From assembly GCA_015061115.1 (NCBI GenBank), contig SUXE01000006.1, forward strand, positions 126,001 to 190,000: a DNA stretch of 64,000 bases, given 5' to 3'. Positions 52,859 through 62,320 of the stretch are shown here, piece by piece (the first letter of the stretch is position 1; every line of letters starts with the position of its first letter). The position numbers and the translations under genes are program-made. This stretch comes from Bacteroidales bacterium (GTDB taxonomy: Bacteria; Bacteroidota; Bacteroidia; Bacteroidales; Paludibacteraceae). The notes under the pieces are model-generated. The model did no database searches, was not told the DNA's origin, and saw only the letters and a list, made by a program, of their open reading frames with translations.

Positions 52859-55456
52859 TTATTTGATAATCAGGCTATAGATATTGAGTGAGTCGCCCTT
52901 GGTGATTGAATGGTTGCCAGCTGCCAAACTCACAGAAACGATTCCGTCTGAATCAGCGGTAATGCTGTTGCCATCAACTTTGATTCTTCCGTTTGCTGTG
53001 TCAGTGATTATGTAAAGTGTTTTGGATGCTGCGGTTGTAAATGTCACAGAAGTGCTGCTCTCCATCTTGATTGCAGACGTATAAGTCACTCCGTTATATG
53101 TTTTTGCCGCAATTCCACTCTTTAGATTGGCAGACACTGTGAAGAATCCGCTCTTGTCTGTGGCTCCATTGTCGAATGTCAAAGTCTGGTCCGACGTGAG
53201 GTCTATGTTCGGATTGGTATTGTTTCCTCCATTTTGGTCTCCATTTCCGTCTCCACTCTGGCTTCCGTTATTGTTGTCATCTCCAGTATTTGTCTCACCA
53301 CTGTTGGAATCAACCTTGTTTGACACTTCAGAATCATCTATACAAATGAAAGAGATAGAAGACACTGAACTCTCCTTATCTTTTGAACCAGAGCCGATAA
53401 AGTATGTGCCAGCACCGATATTGTATGACAATGTTCCACTCAACTGCCCAATTTTAGTACCGTCAGCACACATCAGATATGGTCCTCCATAAGAGTCGGA
53501 ACCAGCGGAGATCGTCACCTTACAACTTCTTTCGATGCGGAATGTGATGCCCTGACCTTTGAATTTGCCAGATTTGTAGTTTGTGAATGTGATGCCGTTG
53601 CTTGTCGTGCCCATCGTCACATCGTATTTGCAACCACTCATATCAATTGATCCATTCACACTATTGACATTCATAGATGTGTTTGTGACCTTTTTCTGCT
53701 TCATCACACCTGAATACATCAGACACTCCTTACGTGCTGTCACAGCATCTGTGATATACGCTTTTGTCTGTTTCTTTGAAGCGTCGTAATAAAATAGTGT
53801 GGCATCAGTATCAAATTTGCTATAATTTATATTTCTCGCCTGAAACTGACAGTTGTTTGATACTGCTTCATCTCTTGTTTTTGCGATTACAGCATTGTTG
53901 GTGCCGAAACAAGCGTAATAGATGTCTCCATAACTCTTTGATACTCCTCCAGATGTGGTTTCGCATACGTTTTTACATCCGTCGAAATAGTTGTGTTCAG
54001 AGAATCGGTATGAGTTTGCTCGGCAAGACGCGATATAACTCAAACTTGCATCAGGATCAGTCACATCACCAAACACATAGTTGTTGTAGAAGTGGAAGTT
54101 GGAATTACGCAATAGAGGCACACGTGAAGCGCAATTCTTCCAGATATTGTGGTGGAAACTAATGTTGAACTGTAATGAAGCGTCGCTTGCACCAATCAGA
54201 TTGGTTTTATGGCCATACTCAAAATAGCAGTAACTTAGAGTGTAATACTGACCACGCTTGAAATCGCAAGATCCGTCGCCTTCCTTTTTATCACTCTCCG
54301 CTGGATTAGCGCAATAACCTTGCTTGAACGAACAGTGATGTACCCAACATCTCTCCACCGACGCACTCAAATCAGATGTCACGCTTGATGAAGCCTGCAC
54401 ACCCTCCATACCGATTGCATCTTCTGGATAATCGTCAAACAACAGGTTTCTCGCTTCAAAACTTTTGCCATACTTGTTGTCGGAACAGATGAAATGGAAT
54501 CCCCAACCATAGATTTGAGCATCATCTCCAACACCTTCAAGAGTCAGGTTTTGAGCATTTTTCATTCTAGCCAAATGTCCGTTATCGCCCACACTTCCTC
54601 CATTGTCTGTAGAATTATAGGCAGTCAATCCCTCCGGACTCGTCACTTTTCCAATAAAACGGATCACAACAGGATGCTCCTTTGTCACTGCAAAAATACC
54701 TTTCTTCGACGCATCAGCTGTATAGGTGTTGCTTGATGAACTTGAATACTGGTTGTTGTTCAAAATCCATCCGATTCCTTTTCCAACATTCTCGTAACCA
54801 GGAATAGTCACATTGTCTTTGTTCTCATCAGTGACGTAGACAACAATTGCGTCATCCTTAAGAGTACCGTCATCTTTATAAGCTCCTATTCCTTCTGTAT
54901 AATTGAAGTGAGCATAGCCGCTACGATCGAAAGCTCCCACTGCTACAAGGTCAGTTTCAGAAGCTTTTTCATCCGCTTCTTTGCCTCCGATCAAAGGAAC
55001 GACCTTAAATTGATAGTCTCCCTTTTTCAAACCCAAAATGTCGGCTCTGTATTGCGAACCAGATTTTCTGATAAGTTCAGAATCTATCTTCGCATATTTT
55101 CCACCCATTTCTTTGTAGTAGACGGAATAAGACGACGCATCTGCAAACGGCTCCCAAATCACAAAGCCAGATTCAAACCATCCGTCGGCTGAAACGATTT
55201 TCACACCACCTTCCTGAATGGAAGCCTGCTTGATGAAACTGATTTGTGTGGCATTGCCATTGTAGTTTCTTTTCTCGTCTCCATTATTGAAAGAGATGCT
55301 GAAATTATTGTCGTTGCTGAAATCAATCGACTCCACTGAAGATGACGAATAGATCTCTGCAGCTCCATTGTCCATCGACACCTTCACCTTGTTTTGGGCG
55401 TCAACAGATGTGAGCATGAATGCCCATACCGATAAAAATGATAATATTTTTTTCAT
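52859..55456 (-). CDS. PL1 pectate lyase, large, with additional domains
   Basis: 865 residues. Signal peptide, then an N-terminal module (VKVSMDNGAAEIYSSSSVESIDF) shared with three neighbours. A fibronectin-like region (about 90-180) precedes the PL1 beta-helix: VRFIGKVTSPEG, LTLEGVGDDAQIYGWGF, CWVHHCSFKQGY, SCDFKRGQYYTLSYCYFEYG, SFHHNIWKNCASRVPLLR with the catalytic-region Arg. Two C-terminal beta domains follow, one separated by a Gly, Asn and Asp-rich linker. Unlike some neighbours it lacks a recognisable T9SS sorting end. Acts on polygalacturonate at or outside the cell surface. Confidence 0.88.
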   Translation of the reverse strand: MKKILSFLSVWAFMLTSVDAQNKVKVSMDNGAAEIYSSSSVESIDFSNDNNFSISFNNGDEKRNYNGNATQISFIKQASIQEGGVKIVSADGWFESGFVIWEPFADASSYSVYYKEMGGKYAKIDSELIRKSGSQYRADILGLKKGDYQFKVVPLIGGKEADEKASETDLVAVGAFDRSGYAHFNYTEGIGAYKDDGTLKDDAIVVYVTDENKDNVTIPGYENVGKGIGWILNNNQYSSSSSNTYTADASKKGIFAVTKEHPVVIRFIGKVTSPEGLTAYNSTDNGGSVGDNGHLARMKNAQNLTLEGVGDDAQIYGWGFHFICSDNKYGKSFEARNLLFDDYPEDAIGMEGVQASSSVTSDLSASVERCWVHHCSFKQGYCANPAESDKKEGDGSCDFKRGQYYTLSYCYFEYGHKTNLIGASDASLQFNISFHHNIWKNCASRVPLLRNSNFHFYNNYVFGDVTDPDASLSYIASCRANSYRFSEHNYFDGCKNVCETTSGGVSKSYGDIYYACFGTNNAVIAKTRDEAVSNNCQFQARNINYSKFDTDATLFYYDASKKQTKAYITDAVTARKECLMYSGVMKQKKVTNTSMNVNSVNGSIDMSGCKYDVTMGTTSNGITFTNYKSGKFKGQGITFRIERSCKVTISAGSDSYGGPYLMCADGTKIGQLSGTLSYNIGAGTYFIGSGSKDKESSVSSISFICIDDSEVSNKVDSNSGETNTGDDNNNGSQSGDGNGDQNGGNNTNPNIDLTSDQTLTFDNGATDKSGFFTVSANLKSGIAAKTYNGVTYTSAIKMESSTSVTFTTAASKTLYIITDTANGRIKVDGNSITADSDGIVSVSLAAGNHSITKGDSLNIYSLIIK

Positions 55457-55461
55457 ACGCC

Positions 55462-55911
55462 TTACTTCTTAATGAATTTAACAACTTTCCCGTCAATATT
55501 GAGCAGATAAACGCCTGAAGCCAAACTAGAGATATTTATTCTTGTCTCATTGGATTCAGTCATGCACGAGTAGACGGAAATGCCAGTGACTGACAATATC
55601 GACAACATCTTTCCTGCTTTTACACCAGTAACAACCAAATTGTTTCCAACAGCAGTGTTGATTGTGAACAGATTGTTCTGCAAAGTCGTGATGTCTGTCG
55701 GAGCATTTAGATTCACAACGATGTCATCCATGTCGAAAGACAATGTCGAGCCATCTGTGAAGGTCACATTCACATTGTCTCCATTGATTTTTATTTGTGT
55801 GGGCGACTTTGATATAGCTTCTCCATTGACCATTATCTCCGGTGATGCCATCACAAATCCAGACCACAATAGACAGGATACAATCAATATAATTTCTTTC
55901 AAGTATTTCAT
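55462..55911 (-). CDS. small secreted protein with T9SS C-terminal domain
   Basis: 149 residues. Signal peptide (EIILIVSCLLWSGFVMA), then the same short module as in the pectate lyases (MVNGEAISKSPTQIKINGDNVNVTFTDGSTLSFDMDDIVVN) and a type A sorting domain (MLSILSVTGISVYSCMTES...LASGVYLLNIDGKVVKFIKK). There is no catalytic domain in between. It may be an adaptor or a stump of a former enzyme. It starts 5 bp after the big lyase gene, on the same strand, and 63 bp from the second lyase. Confidence 0.75.
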   Translation of the reverse strand: MKYLKEIILIVSCLLWSGFVMASPEIMVNGEAISKSPTQIKINGDNVNVTFTDGSTLSFDMDDIVVNLNAPTDITTLQNNLFTINTAVGNNLVVTGVKAGKMLSILSVTGISVYSCMTESNETRINISSLASGVYLLNIDGKVVKFIKK

Positions 55912-55974
55912 ATGTGTAAAAATTTTAGTGTTTGTTTTTGCTATTTACGTATAGAAACCATCATTCTCCTCGTT

Positions 55975-57831
55975 TTATTCTCCTTGTATGCTTTTCAATG
56001 AAGTCTTATAGTTTGTCAACGCACTCTTCAAAGAGGCATTCACAGCATAGCTTTCATCGTCAGCGGTTGTGAATGTCCATTTGAAATCGCCACCGTTCTG
56101 ACGGCCAGCGAAAGCCTTCACATTCTCAACAGCCTGTTCAGCCGAATCTGGTGTGTAAGAATACATGATGGATGAGTCAGTGTCGAAATTGTTGTAAGTG
56201 TTGCCACCGGAAAGCGAAGTGACAGATGAAGGCACTTTCTCATTGCGTGATGATGCCTCGTAGAAATCGAAATCACTCTTTCCATTGATGCCACGAGTAT
56301 CTTTCTCTCCCTTCAACGCAGATATCGTATTGTTATAAGAGACGTATGTCACCTTACCCTCAAACTTGTTGCCAAACGACTTGATTGTGCCACCGGCCTC
56401 TTTGCTGAATGTCGCATTGTCAGTCGTGCTCTTATCGTTTTCCGCATAAAGGTCAGAACCCTGCATAGATGTCAGCATAGGGAATTTGCAAGAGCGGAAA
56501 TAGTTGTTTTCAGAGAAGACGCTCGATCCAAGAGTTGAGCCGATGCCATACTTAGCGTTTCCATCATAATAATTGTTGTAGACGTGGGCTGAATAGTAGC
56601 GTACACGTGGGTGACGGCTGTCTGAATGGTCATACCAGTTGTGGTGGTAAGTGATGTAAAGACCTTCAGTAGTGCCCTCGCTCAAACCTAGCAGATTACA
56701 TTTGCCATTATCGAAGAAATGGTTGTATGAGAATGTTATGTAAGTCGACTTCTTGCAGTCCAACGCACCGTCTCCCTTCACCTGATCCGCATCACTTCCG
56801 GCATCACCGTAGAAGAAATCACAGTTGTGAACCCACACATATTCGCATGACTGTTGCAAACCGATGTTGTCACCCTCACTGGAGTTGCAGTTCATTGTTC
56901 CGATGTTTCGGACCTCCACAAGTTTGGCATTCTTGATTCTCACACCCCAACCGTTTGCCACTGCATCTTCACCAACACCTTCGACAGTCACACCTTCACA
57001 TGTCTGTTTTGTGCCGCCAAGATCAATCAGCATGTCACCCTTATCAGTGACCGCAGGATCATTCACATTTCCCACCAAACGGATGCAGAGCGGGCGAGTG
57101 TCGTAACCTTTCTTGTATAGTGTAAGTATATTCTGGATTCCCTGAGCTGATGTTTTAGTGCCATTACTTGATGTGACAATCTCAGCAGAAACTTTATCCT
57201 TTGTATTGTCAGTCAGATAAAGCACGAGAGCATCCTTCTTCAAAGTACCATTGGCATTATAAGCACCGGGCACATTACCGTTGGAGAAAGCAAAACCAGA
57301 ACGGTCGTGTGCCTTTACCGAAATCTTCAACACAGATGGATTACACATCTCTTTGCCGTTGGCATCCACAGCAACTACACTTAGATTATAGTCTCCAGCC
57401 GCCAAACCAAGGGCGTCAGCACGGAAGAAACTTCCATAGTTGCGGATCAACGCGTCGTCTACATCAACATAATTATTTTCTGAAGCCTTCTTGACAGAAA
57501 CCTTATACTTTGAAACCCCAGAATAAGCCGACCATGTGGCGAAACATGTCTCAAGCCATCCGCCGGAAGTGAGGACCTTGATGTCGCCCTGTGTCGCAAC
57601 AACACCAGGGGTAGTTGATTCAGATGGAACCACAGCCGTTGTGTCCGACGGAATGTTTGGAGTGACAGGGCCGATCGATTCGCCATCCTTCACAAAAACC
57701 ACACTGTCGACAATATCGGTAGTGTACTCAACCACACGACCATCCTTCATGAAGACGTTGAAACTGTCTGCCATAGATGCTGAAAATCCAGAGGCAAGAG
57801 CCAAACTGAAAAGGATATATTTATTATTCAT
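55975..57831 (-). CDS. PL1 pectate lyase
   Basis: 618 residues. Signal peptide (ALASGFSASMA) and the N-terminal module DSFNVFMKDGRVVEYTTDIVDSVVF. A fibronectin-like region (about 85-175), then PL1: IRLVGNVNDPAVTDKGDML, VEGVGEDAVANGWGVRI, YVWVHNCDFFYGDAGSDADQ, DCKKSTYITFSYNHFFDNGKCNLLG, and YITYHHNWYDHSDSRHPRVRYYSAHVYNNYYDG with the conserved RHPRVR Arg. No T9SS C-terminal domain is seen. Pairs with the larger lyase in the same direction; it cleaves de-esterified pectin by beta-elimination. Confidence 0.92.
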   Translation of the reverse strand: MNNKYILFSLALASGFSASMADSFNVFMKDGRVVEYTTDIVDSVVFVKDGESIGPVTPNIPSDTTAVVPSESTTPGVVATQGDIKVLTSGGWLETCFATWSAYSGVSKYKVSVKKASENNYVDVDDALIRNYGSFFRADALGLAAGDYNLSVVAVDANGKEMCNPSVLKISVKAHDRSGFAFSNGNVPGAYNANGTLKKDALVLYLTDNTKDKVSAEIVTSSNGTKTSAQGIQNILTLYKKGYDTRPLCIRLVGNVNDPAVTDKGDMLIDLGGTKQTCEGVTVEGVGEDAVANGWGVRIKNAKLVEVRNIGTMNCNSSEGDNIGLQQSCEYVWVHNCDFFYGDAGSDADQVKGDGALDCKKSTYITFSYNHFFDNGKCNLLGLSEGTTEGLYITYHHNWYDHSDSRHPRVRYYSAHVYNNYYDGNAKYGIGSTLGSSVFSENNYFRSCKFPMLTSMQGSDLYAENDKSTTDNATFSKEAGGTIKSFGNKFEGKVTYVSYNNTISALKGEKDTRGINGKSDFDFYEASSRNEKVPSSVTSLSGGNTYNNFDTDSSIMYSYTPDSAEQAVENVKAFAGRQNGGDFKWTFTTADDESYAVNASLKSALTNYKTSLKSIQGE

Positions 57832-57925
57832 AGTCTTAATTTTTTCAAAGTTTATAATGTGCGTCTATATGCAGACGCATGAAATCCGCTTAACTGGCGA
57901 AAACAAGAACGCCTGAAATACGATT

Positions 57926-58402
57926 TTATTTTTTTACAAATTTAACAACATCAGAGTTGATTTTAATAAAATAAACACCTGATTTATAGTTTGCGACGTC
58001 GATGCTCAAAACATCCCCGTCGGCAAGCATATTTGAAATCACCATGCCGCTTATATTGAAGACGGTGATATTCGCGTCTGCTGGCACCCCTTTTAGATTG
58101 ATAAAATCCGAAGCTGGGTTAGGGTAGAGAAGAAGAACACCGTCGGCGACATCATCCACTATAGAAGGCTCATCGTTCCCAACGATATCAGTGAAATAGA
58201 TACGTTGCAGAGAAGAGAAATCGTAGGTTGTCATGCTGCCGTCATTAAAATAAGTCTCAACCTTTCCGTTTGAGAAAACAAGTTTCCTCAAATCATCAGT
58301 GGAGTGAGACTCCCCATTGCCGGCGATAAAAGTGCCAGCAAACATCGAGCCACATATAAAAGTAGCAAGAATAGTTGAAGATATACGTTTTTTCATATTC
58401 AT
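57926..58402 (-). CDS. small secreted protein with T9SS C-terminal domain
   Basis: From the Met at 58402 or 58396 the signal is MNMKKRISSTILATFICGSMFAG. The module RKLVFSNGKVETYFNDGSMTTYDFSSLQRIYFTD is followed directly by a type A sorting domain (LLLYPNPASDFINLKGVPADANITVFNISGMVIS, GVYFIKINSDVVKFVKK). It thus has the same design as the 149-residue protein at 55462. It is the first gene of the pectin set, with its own -7 element (TACTTTTG, 58434-58427). Confidence 0.75.
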   Translation of the reverse strand: MNMKKRISSTILATFICGSMFAGTFIAGNGESHSTDDLRKLVFSNGKVETYFNDGSMTTYDFSSLQRIYFTDIVGNDEPSIVDDVADGVLLLYPNPASDFINLKGVPADANITVFNISGMVISNMLADGDVLSIDVANYKSGVYFIKINSDVVKFVKK

Positions 58403-58752
58403 GCGTTTTTGTAATCGTTCTGTTTGCAAAAGTAATGGCAATAGTAAAAACAACATGAAATTTCGATACCAAACAATGTGGATGAACATTTTTTCATTGA
58501 TGTCAAAAGTAACAATGTCAAGTAATAGATGTAACACAAATAACTTATCTGTCTGATTAATAAATAGATAGAAATATCATATCAAAATGGATTTCTGCCA
58601 TGAAAAATCGACAATATTAGGTGTATTTTAGGGGAGAATGGAGAATAATTTATCAAAGAATTATGGAGAAATAGACAATATTTCAATTTTTTATATAAGA
58701 TTTGCAAATGGTTTTATTATCTTGCAATATAAAACTATTAAATGGATTTAAT
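58403..58752 (-). promoter_or_regulatory. regulatory region of the pectin set
   Basis: CAAAAGTA at 58427-58434 is a minus-strand TACTTTTG element 25 bp before the start at 58402. The remaining AT-rich DNA shows no gene; it separates the set from the BspA-like remnant. Confidence 0.45.
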
Positions 58753-59035
58753 ATGAAAGATAAATATAACATACTTGATAAAGGGAAATCTACAGCATCA
58801 CAATATGTAATCCGTGATGGTGTGACGAGCATTGGAGCATGGGCTTTTGAGAGCTGTGGTTGTCTGACCGAAATTCATAGTTAGAAAAAAAATTAAAGAA
58901 GTGGTAATAATATCTGATGCATTTGACGATTGTGATTTATCGAAATGTGTGTTATATGTTCCTGTAGGTACTGGCTATGCATACAGACATCGTCCTATTT
59001 TTTCTAAATTCAAGGAGGTGGTAATTGAGAAATGA
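58753..59035 (+). pseudogene. BspA-type leucine-rich repeat protein remnant
   Basis: The first part (MKDKYNILDKGKSTASQYVIRDGVTSIGAWAFESCGCLTEI) and, in another frame, the end (VVIISDAFDDCDLSKCVLYVPVG followed by IFSKFKEVVIEK) are typical of BspA-like LRR surface proteins. An internal part is missing and the frames are broken, so the gene is dead. Confidence 0.65.
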
Positions 59036-59115
59036 AATGTTGTAGATCTTTTTGTAGAATCGCACAATCAAACACTAATTTTCTTAATTTTGCACAACAA
59101 TTCAATAGATACAAT

Positions 59116-59316
59116 ATGTTTAAGACTATCCTTGTAGCAATAGCATTTCTTGGTGTCGCCATCCTTCTGCTTGGCGTCAAAATTTTCTTTACCAAAGACG
59201 GTAAGTTTCCTAACGGTCATGTTAGTGGCAATAAGGAGATGCGTAAACGTGGAGTGACATGTGCACAATCGCAGGATAGGGAAGAACGTAGAAAAATTCA
59301 GAATTCAAATTCATAA
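59116..59316 (+). CDS. small conserved membrane protein
   Basis: 66 residues from Met 59116 (MFKTILVAIAFLGVAILLLGVKIFF), one TM helix, then FPNGHVSGNKEMRKRGVTCAQSQDREERR. A short protein with this FPxxHV.GNK.M..RGV.C.QSQD pattern is familiar from many Bacteroidetes, with no known function as far as I recall. The C in the pattern may be redox active or bind metal (inference). Confidence 0.7.
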   Translation: MFKTILVAIAFLGVAILLLGVKIFFTKDGKFPNGHVSGNKEMRKRGVTCAQSQDREERRKIQNSNS

Positions 59317-59360
59317 AAGCAACCAATTGGAATTTATCATTCCTATGAATAATAAAGACA

Positions 59361-59407
59361 AAGAGGGTGCTCCACTATTTTATAATTTTGAAGCACCCTC
59401 TTTTTTC
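59361..59407 (+). terminator. terminator between the small membrane protein and GPx
   Basis: AAGAGGGTGCT (59361-59371) with AGCACCCTCTT (59392-59402), then a T run on the plus strand. Confidence 0.8.
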
Positions 59408-59417
59408 TTTTTTTCTT

Positions 59418-60008
59418 TTATTGTAACGCCTCAATAATAACAGGCTCTATTATGTCTTTTCTTTGGTCTGTTTCAAAACGACGTATAACCTTTCCGTCTT
59501 TCCCGACCAAAAACTTGGTGAAATTCCAACCGATACTCACATCCGCTGTATCGTCTGTCACATTCGCATGCTCAAGAAAATCATAAAGTGGAATTTTATT
59601 TTCGCCATTCACGTCGATCTTATGAAATCGAGGAAATTCAGTGTGATAATTTAGAGTACAGAAACTTTGTATCTCTTCGTCCGACTCTGGTGCCTGTTCG
59701 GCAAATTGATTGCACGGAAAGTCCAAAATCTCAAATCCTTGATCTTTGTAGACGGAATAAAGGTGCTGCAACTCCTCATATTGTGGTGTGTGGCCACAAC
59801 GTGTAGCAGTGTTCACAATCAAAAGCACTTTGCCTTTATATTGTGATAATGAGACCTCTTTTCCTTGATTGTCAATCACTGTGAAATCATAAACTGTAGT
59901 CGTTGGTTGTTCTTCGGAAATTGTTTCTGAACCTGATGCTTTAAGAAAAAAGATGCCAAGTAGGCTCAAGACTACAATGGCAATAAAAATCAAATTGCGT
60001 TTTTTCAT
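59418..60008 (-). CDS. glutathione peroxidase family thiol peroxidase, exported or membrane anchored
   Basis: 196 residues. An N-terminal hydrophobic signal anchor (FIAIVVLSLLGIFFLKAS) leads to the GPx domain: VLLIVNTATRCGHTPQYEELQ with the peroxidatic Cys, LDFPCNQFAEQ containing the second Cys and the Gln of the catalytic tetrad, and GWNFTKFLVGKDG with the Trp and Asn. This matches bacterial Cys-type GPx, which usually takes electrons from thioredoxin. It reduces peroxides in the periplasm. Confidence 0.92.
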   Translation of the reverse strand: MKKRNLIFIAIVVLSLLGIFFLKASGSETISEEQPTTTVYDFTVIDNQGKEVSLSQYKGKVLLIVNTATRCGHTPQYEELQHLYSVYKDQGFEILDFPCNQFAEQAPESDEEIQSFCTLNYHTEFPRFHKIDVNGENKIPLYDFLEHANVTDDTADVSIGWNFTKFLVGKDGKVIRRFETDQRKDIIEPVIIEALQ

Positions 60009-60198
60009 ATTAGAGTTTGTTAGTTTACGGATACAAATTTAGCATTTTTTTCAGATTAATAACCTGTTTGAATTTTAATTTTGAGGCAACGTTTGATTTA
60101 TGATGACACAGAATCTAACTCTGTACGAATAAAAGCTGACATAGAAAAAAACACAGAATTCTTTGATGAAATTTCGCCTTTGGGTTTGCGATATCACG

Positions 60199-61077
60199 TC
60201 ATATCAATTCTTCTCTCAACTCTTGTGCTGTCTTTCCGGTATTTCTTTTTATGAATACACCGAAATGGGAAGGGTTGGCAAAACCGACGATATTGGAAAT
60301 CTCCTTTATTGAAAGATTGGGATTTGTCAGTCGGGCTTTGACTTCTCTTATTATATACTCATTTATTATTTGACTTGGAGTTTTGTTTGTAACACATCTG
60401 CAAATTGTAGATAAATATTTGGATGTTATATGTAGTTTGTCTGCGTATTCTGCCACACTAAGAAATTTAGAATGTTGATTAGAAAGCATATAGATGAAAT
60501 GTTTCACCAATATCTCCGCTGAATTGCGTCCTGTTTGCTGTACCTCAAAATCATTTTCTTCTTTTGCTATTGTATTTATAAACAAGCAAAATGATTGGAA
60601 AAGAGGATAAAGAATCTTCTCAAAATCAGGTTTGTTTTCATCCTTCAGAAGTAGAGCTATAGTTTCAAGATATTTGATAAACAATTCTTGGTCTGTTTCA
60701 TTGATTGCCTGAAACCTATACATACGATCAATATAGAACGAAACAATGTCGGCATTGGTTTCAATCGCAAGTTTTTTTCCAAAAGCAGATGAAATGAATA
60801 GCCCTGCGACATCAAAATCAACACTTGTCATCACATTTTGTGCAATATTGAGTGGAGACGAAATAAAGATGCTGCCTTTATTAAGTTCATACTGCCTGCC
60901 TCCTATATTTGTCGTCGCATGTCCGCTTCTGATCAATATGATAGTGAAACCATCAAGAAGAAATGTGTTGTTTTCGGAAAAATTAAAATCCCTTATGGAA
61001 TAGAAAATATTAACATCCCTATTTCCATAAAGTGTCACACCATAATGATCCCTTTCTAATGTATTGAATGTTTTCAT
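60199..61077 (-). CDS. AraC-family transcriptional regulator
   Basis: About 292 residues from Met 61077 (MKTFNTLERDHYGVTLYG). N-terminal sensing domain with a cupin-like pattern (TIILIRSGHATTNIGGRQYELNKGSIFISSP). The C-terminal double helix-turn-helix is classic: LSVAEYADKLHITSKYLSTICRCVTNKTPSQIINEYI...LSIKEISNIVGFANPSHFGVFIKRNTG. It lies divergently from the RND efflux genes and probably controls them; the inducer is unknown. A TACTTTTG element (61089-61082) is directly upstream of this start. Confidence 0.9.
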   Translation of the reverse strand: MKTFNTLERDHYGVTLYGNRDVNIFYSIRDFNFSENNTFLLDGFTIILIRSGHATTNIGGRQYELNKGSIFISSPLNIAQNVMTSVDFDVAGLFISSAFGKKLAIETNADIVSFYIDRMYRFQAINETDQELFIKYLETIALLLKDENKPDFEKILYPLFQSFCLFINTIAKEENDFEVQQTGRNSAEILVKHFIYMLSNQHSKFLSVAEYADKLHITSKYLSTICRCVTNKTPSQIINEYIIREVKARLTNPNLSIKEISNIVGFANPSHFGVFIKRNTGKTAQELREELI

Positions 61078-61218
61078 GTCACAAAAGTAATTAATCTCCG
61101 ACAAATACGATGTTCTATTCGTCGTAATCAATATTCAATATTTCAATGTCGACCAAACATATTACAAATAGAACATTCATGTAGAGATTCATAAGACAAT
61201 ATAGCGACTTTTTGATTA

Positions 61219-61226
61219 TAGTTTTG
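61219..61226 (+). promoter_or_regulatory. -7 element of the RND efflux operon
   Basis: TAGTTTTG at 61219-61226 matches TAnnTTTG; the predicted transcript start near 61233 lies after the first in-frame ATG (61229), which favours the start at 61256. Confidence 0.5.
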
Positions 61227-61255
61227 TGATGAAAAAAAATAAACATCAAAGCAAT

Positions 61256-62320
61256 ATGAAATTTAGAACATTATTGGGTGTCGCTTTTGTATCTGCCCTT
61301 ATGGTCTCTTGTGGTAGAGACGGTGCTGAAAAAAAGACAATCCACAGTGTAATCCTTACAGAGCCACAGTGTGGTTCACTAGAAGAAGTAAAAACTATGG
61401 CAGGATCTATTGAGGAGGCCCGAGAAATCAGCGTTGGTTTTAAAGTGCCTGGCCAAATTTCCCACATTGCCGTTAAAGAGGGGGATTATGTAAAGGCAGG
61501 ACAACTAATCGCCATGCTTGACGATAAAGATGTCAAGCTAGAACTTGAAGCCACACAGATTCAATATGATCAACTTAAACGAGAGGTGGACCGACTATCC
61601 AAACTAAAACAGAGTAACAGTATCACCGGAAATGACTATGACAAAGCATCAAGCGGATTGGCTCAACTTTCCGTCGCGCTTCAAGGATATAAGAACAAGC
61701 TTTCTTATACAAATCTTTACGCTCCGACAAACGGGTATGTGCAGAGTGTGAATTTTGAAGCATCTGAGATGGTGAATGCAGGAACACCAATCTTCACAAT
61801 CCTTGATACAAAACAGATGGAGGTTGTATGCAATATTCCCGCGTCGCTATACATGGAGAAAGAAAAGATAAAATCAATCACTTGTTCTGGCCGTTTCTCT
61901 GAAGGGAAACCAGTCAAGCTTCAAATCATCAGCATCACACCTAAAGCAGATGCAAGCCAATTATATAAGATGCATCTTGCTATTGTGGATAGGACCAAGA
62001 AGACGGTGAGTGGACAAAATGTAGAGGTGAAGGTGAGTCTCGACAATAAAAAATCTTGTGATTGTCTAACTATCCCTATGGCAAGTGTAGTTAATGAATC
62101 TGGCGAAAATTTTGTGATGGTATACAACCCTGAAGATAGCACAGTCGTTCGCAGAGCTGTCGAACTTGATGGCATGAAACCGGAAGGACGTGTGGCGATT
62201 AAATCAGGATTGAACGGCTCGGAACAGATTGTCAAAGCAGGAGCATCACGTTTGATAGACGGAGAGAAAGTACGAGTAGTAGGGGAGAAATCAGATTCTA
62301 ATATTGGAGACGTACTATGA
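61256..62320 (+). CDS. RND efflux periplasmic adaptor (HlyD/MFP family)
   Basis: From Met 61256: lipoprotein signal MKFRTLLGVAFVSALMVSC. The adaptor pattern is clear: SVGFKVPGQISHIAVKEGDYVKAGQLIAMLDDKDV (biotinyl-lipoyl half), a hairpin of coiled-coil helices (LELEATQIQYDQLKREVDRLSKLKQSN), LYAPTNGYVQSVNFEASEMVNAGTPIF and the beta-barrel and distal domain. It links the RND pump to an outer-membrane channel, which is not in this window. Its stop overlaps the start of the permease (ATGA). Confidence 0.93.
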   Translation: MKFRTLLGVAFVSALMVSCGRDGAEKKTIHSVILTEPQCGSLEEVKTMAGSIEEAREISVGFKVPGQISHIAVKEGDYVKAGQLIAMLDDKDVKLELEATQIQYDQLKREVDRLSKLKQSNSITGNDYDKASSGLAQLSVALQGYKNKLSYTNLYAPTNGYVQSVNFEASEMVNAGTPIFTILDTKQMEVVCNIPASLYMEKEKIKSITCSGRFSEGKPVKLQIISITPKADASQLYKMHLAIVDRTKKTVSGQNVEVKVSLDNKKSCDCLTIPMASVVNESGENFVMVYNPEDSTVVRRAVELDGMKPEGRVAIKSGLNGSEQIVKAGASRLIDGEKVRVVGEKSDSNIGDVL

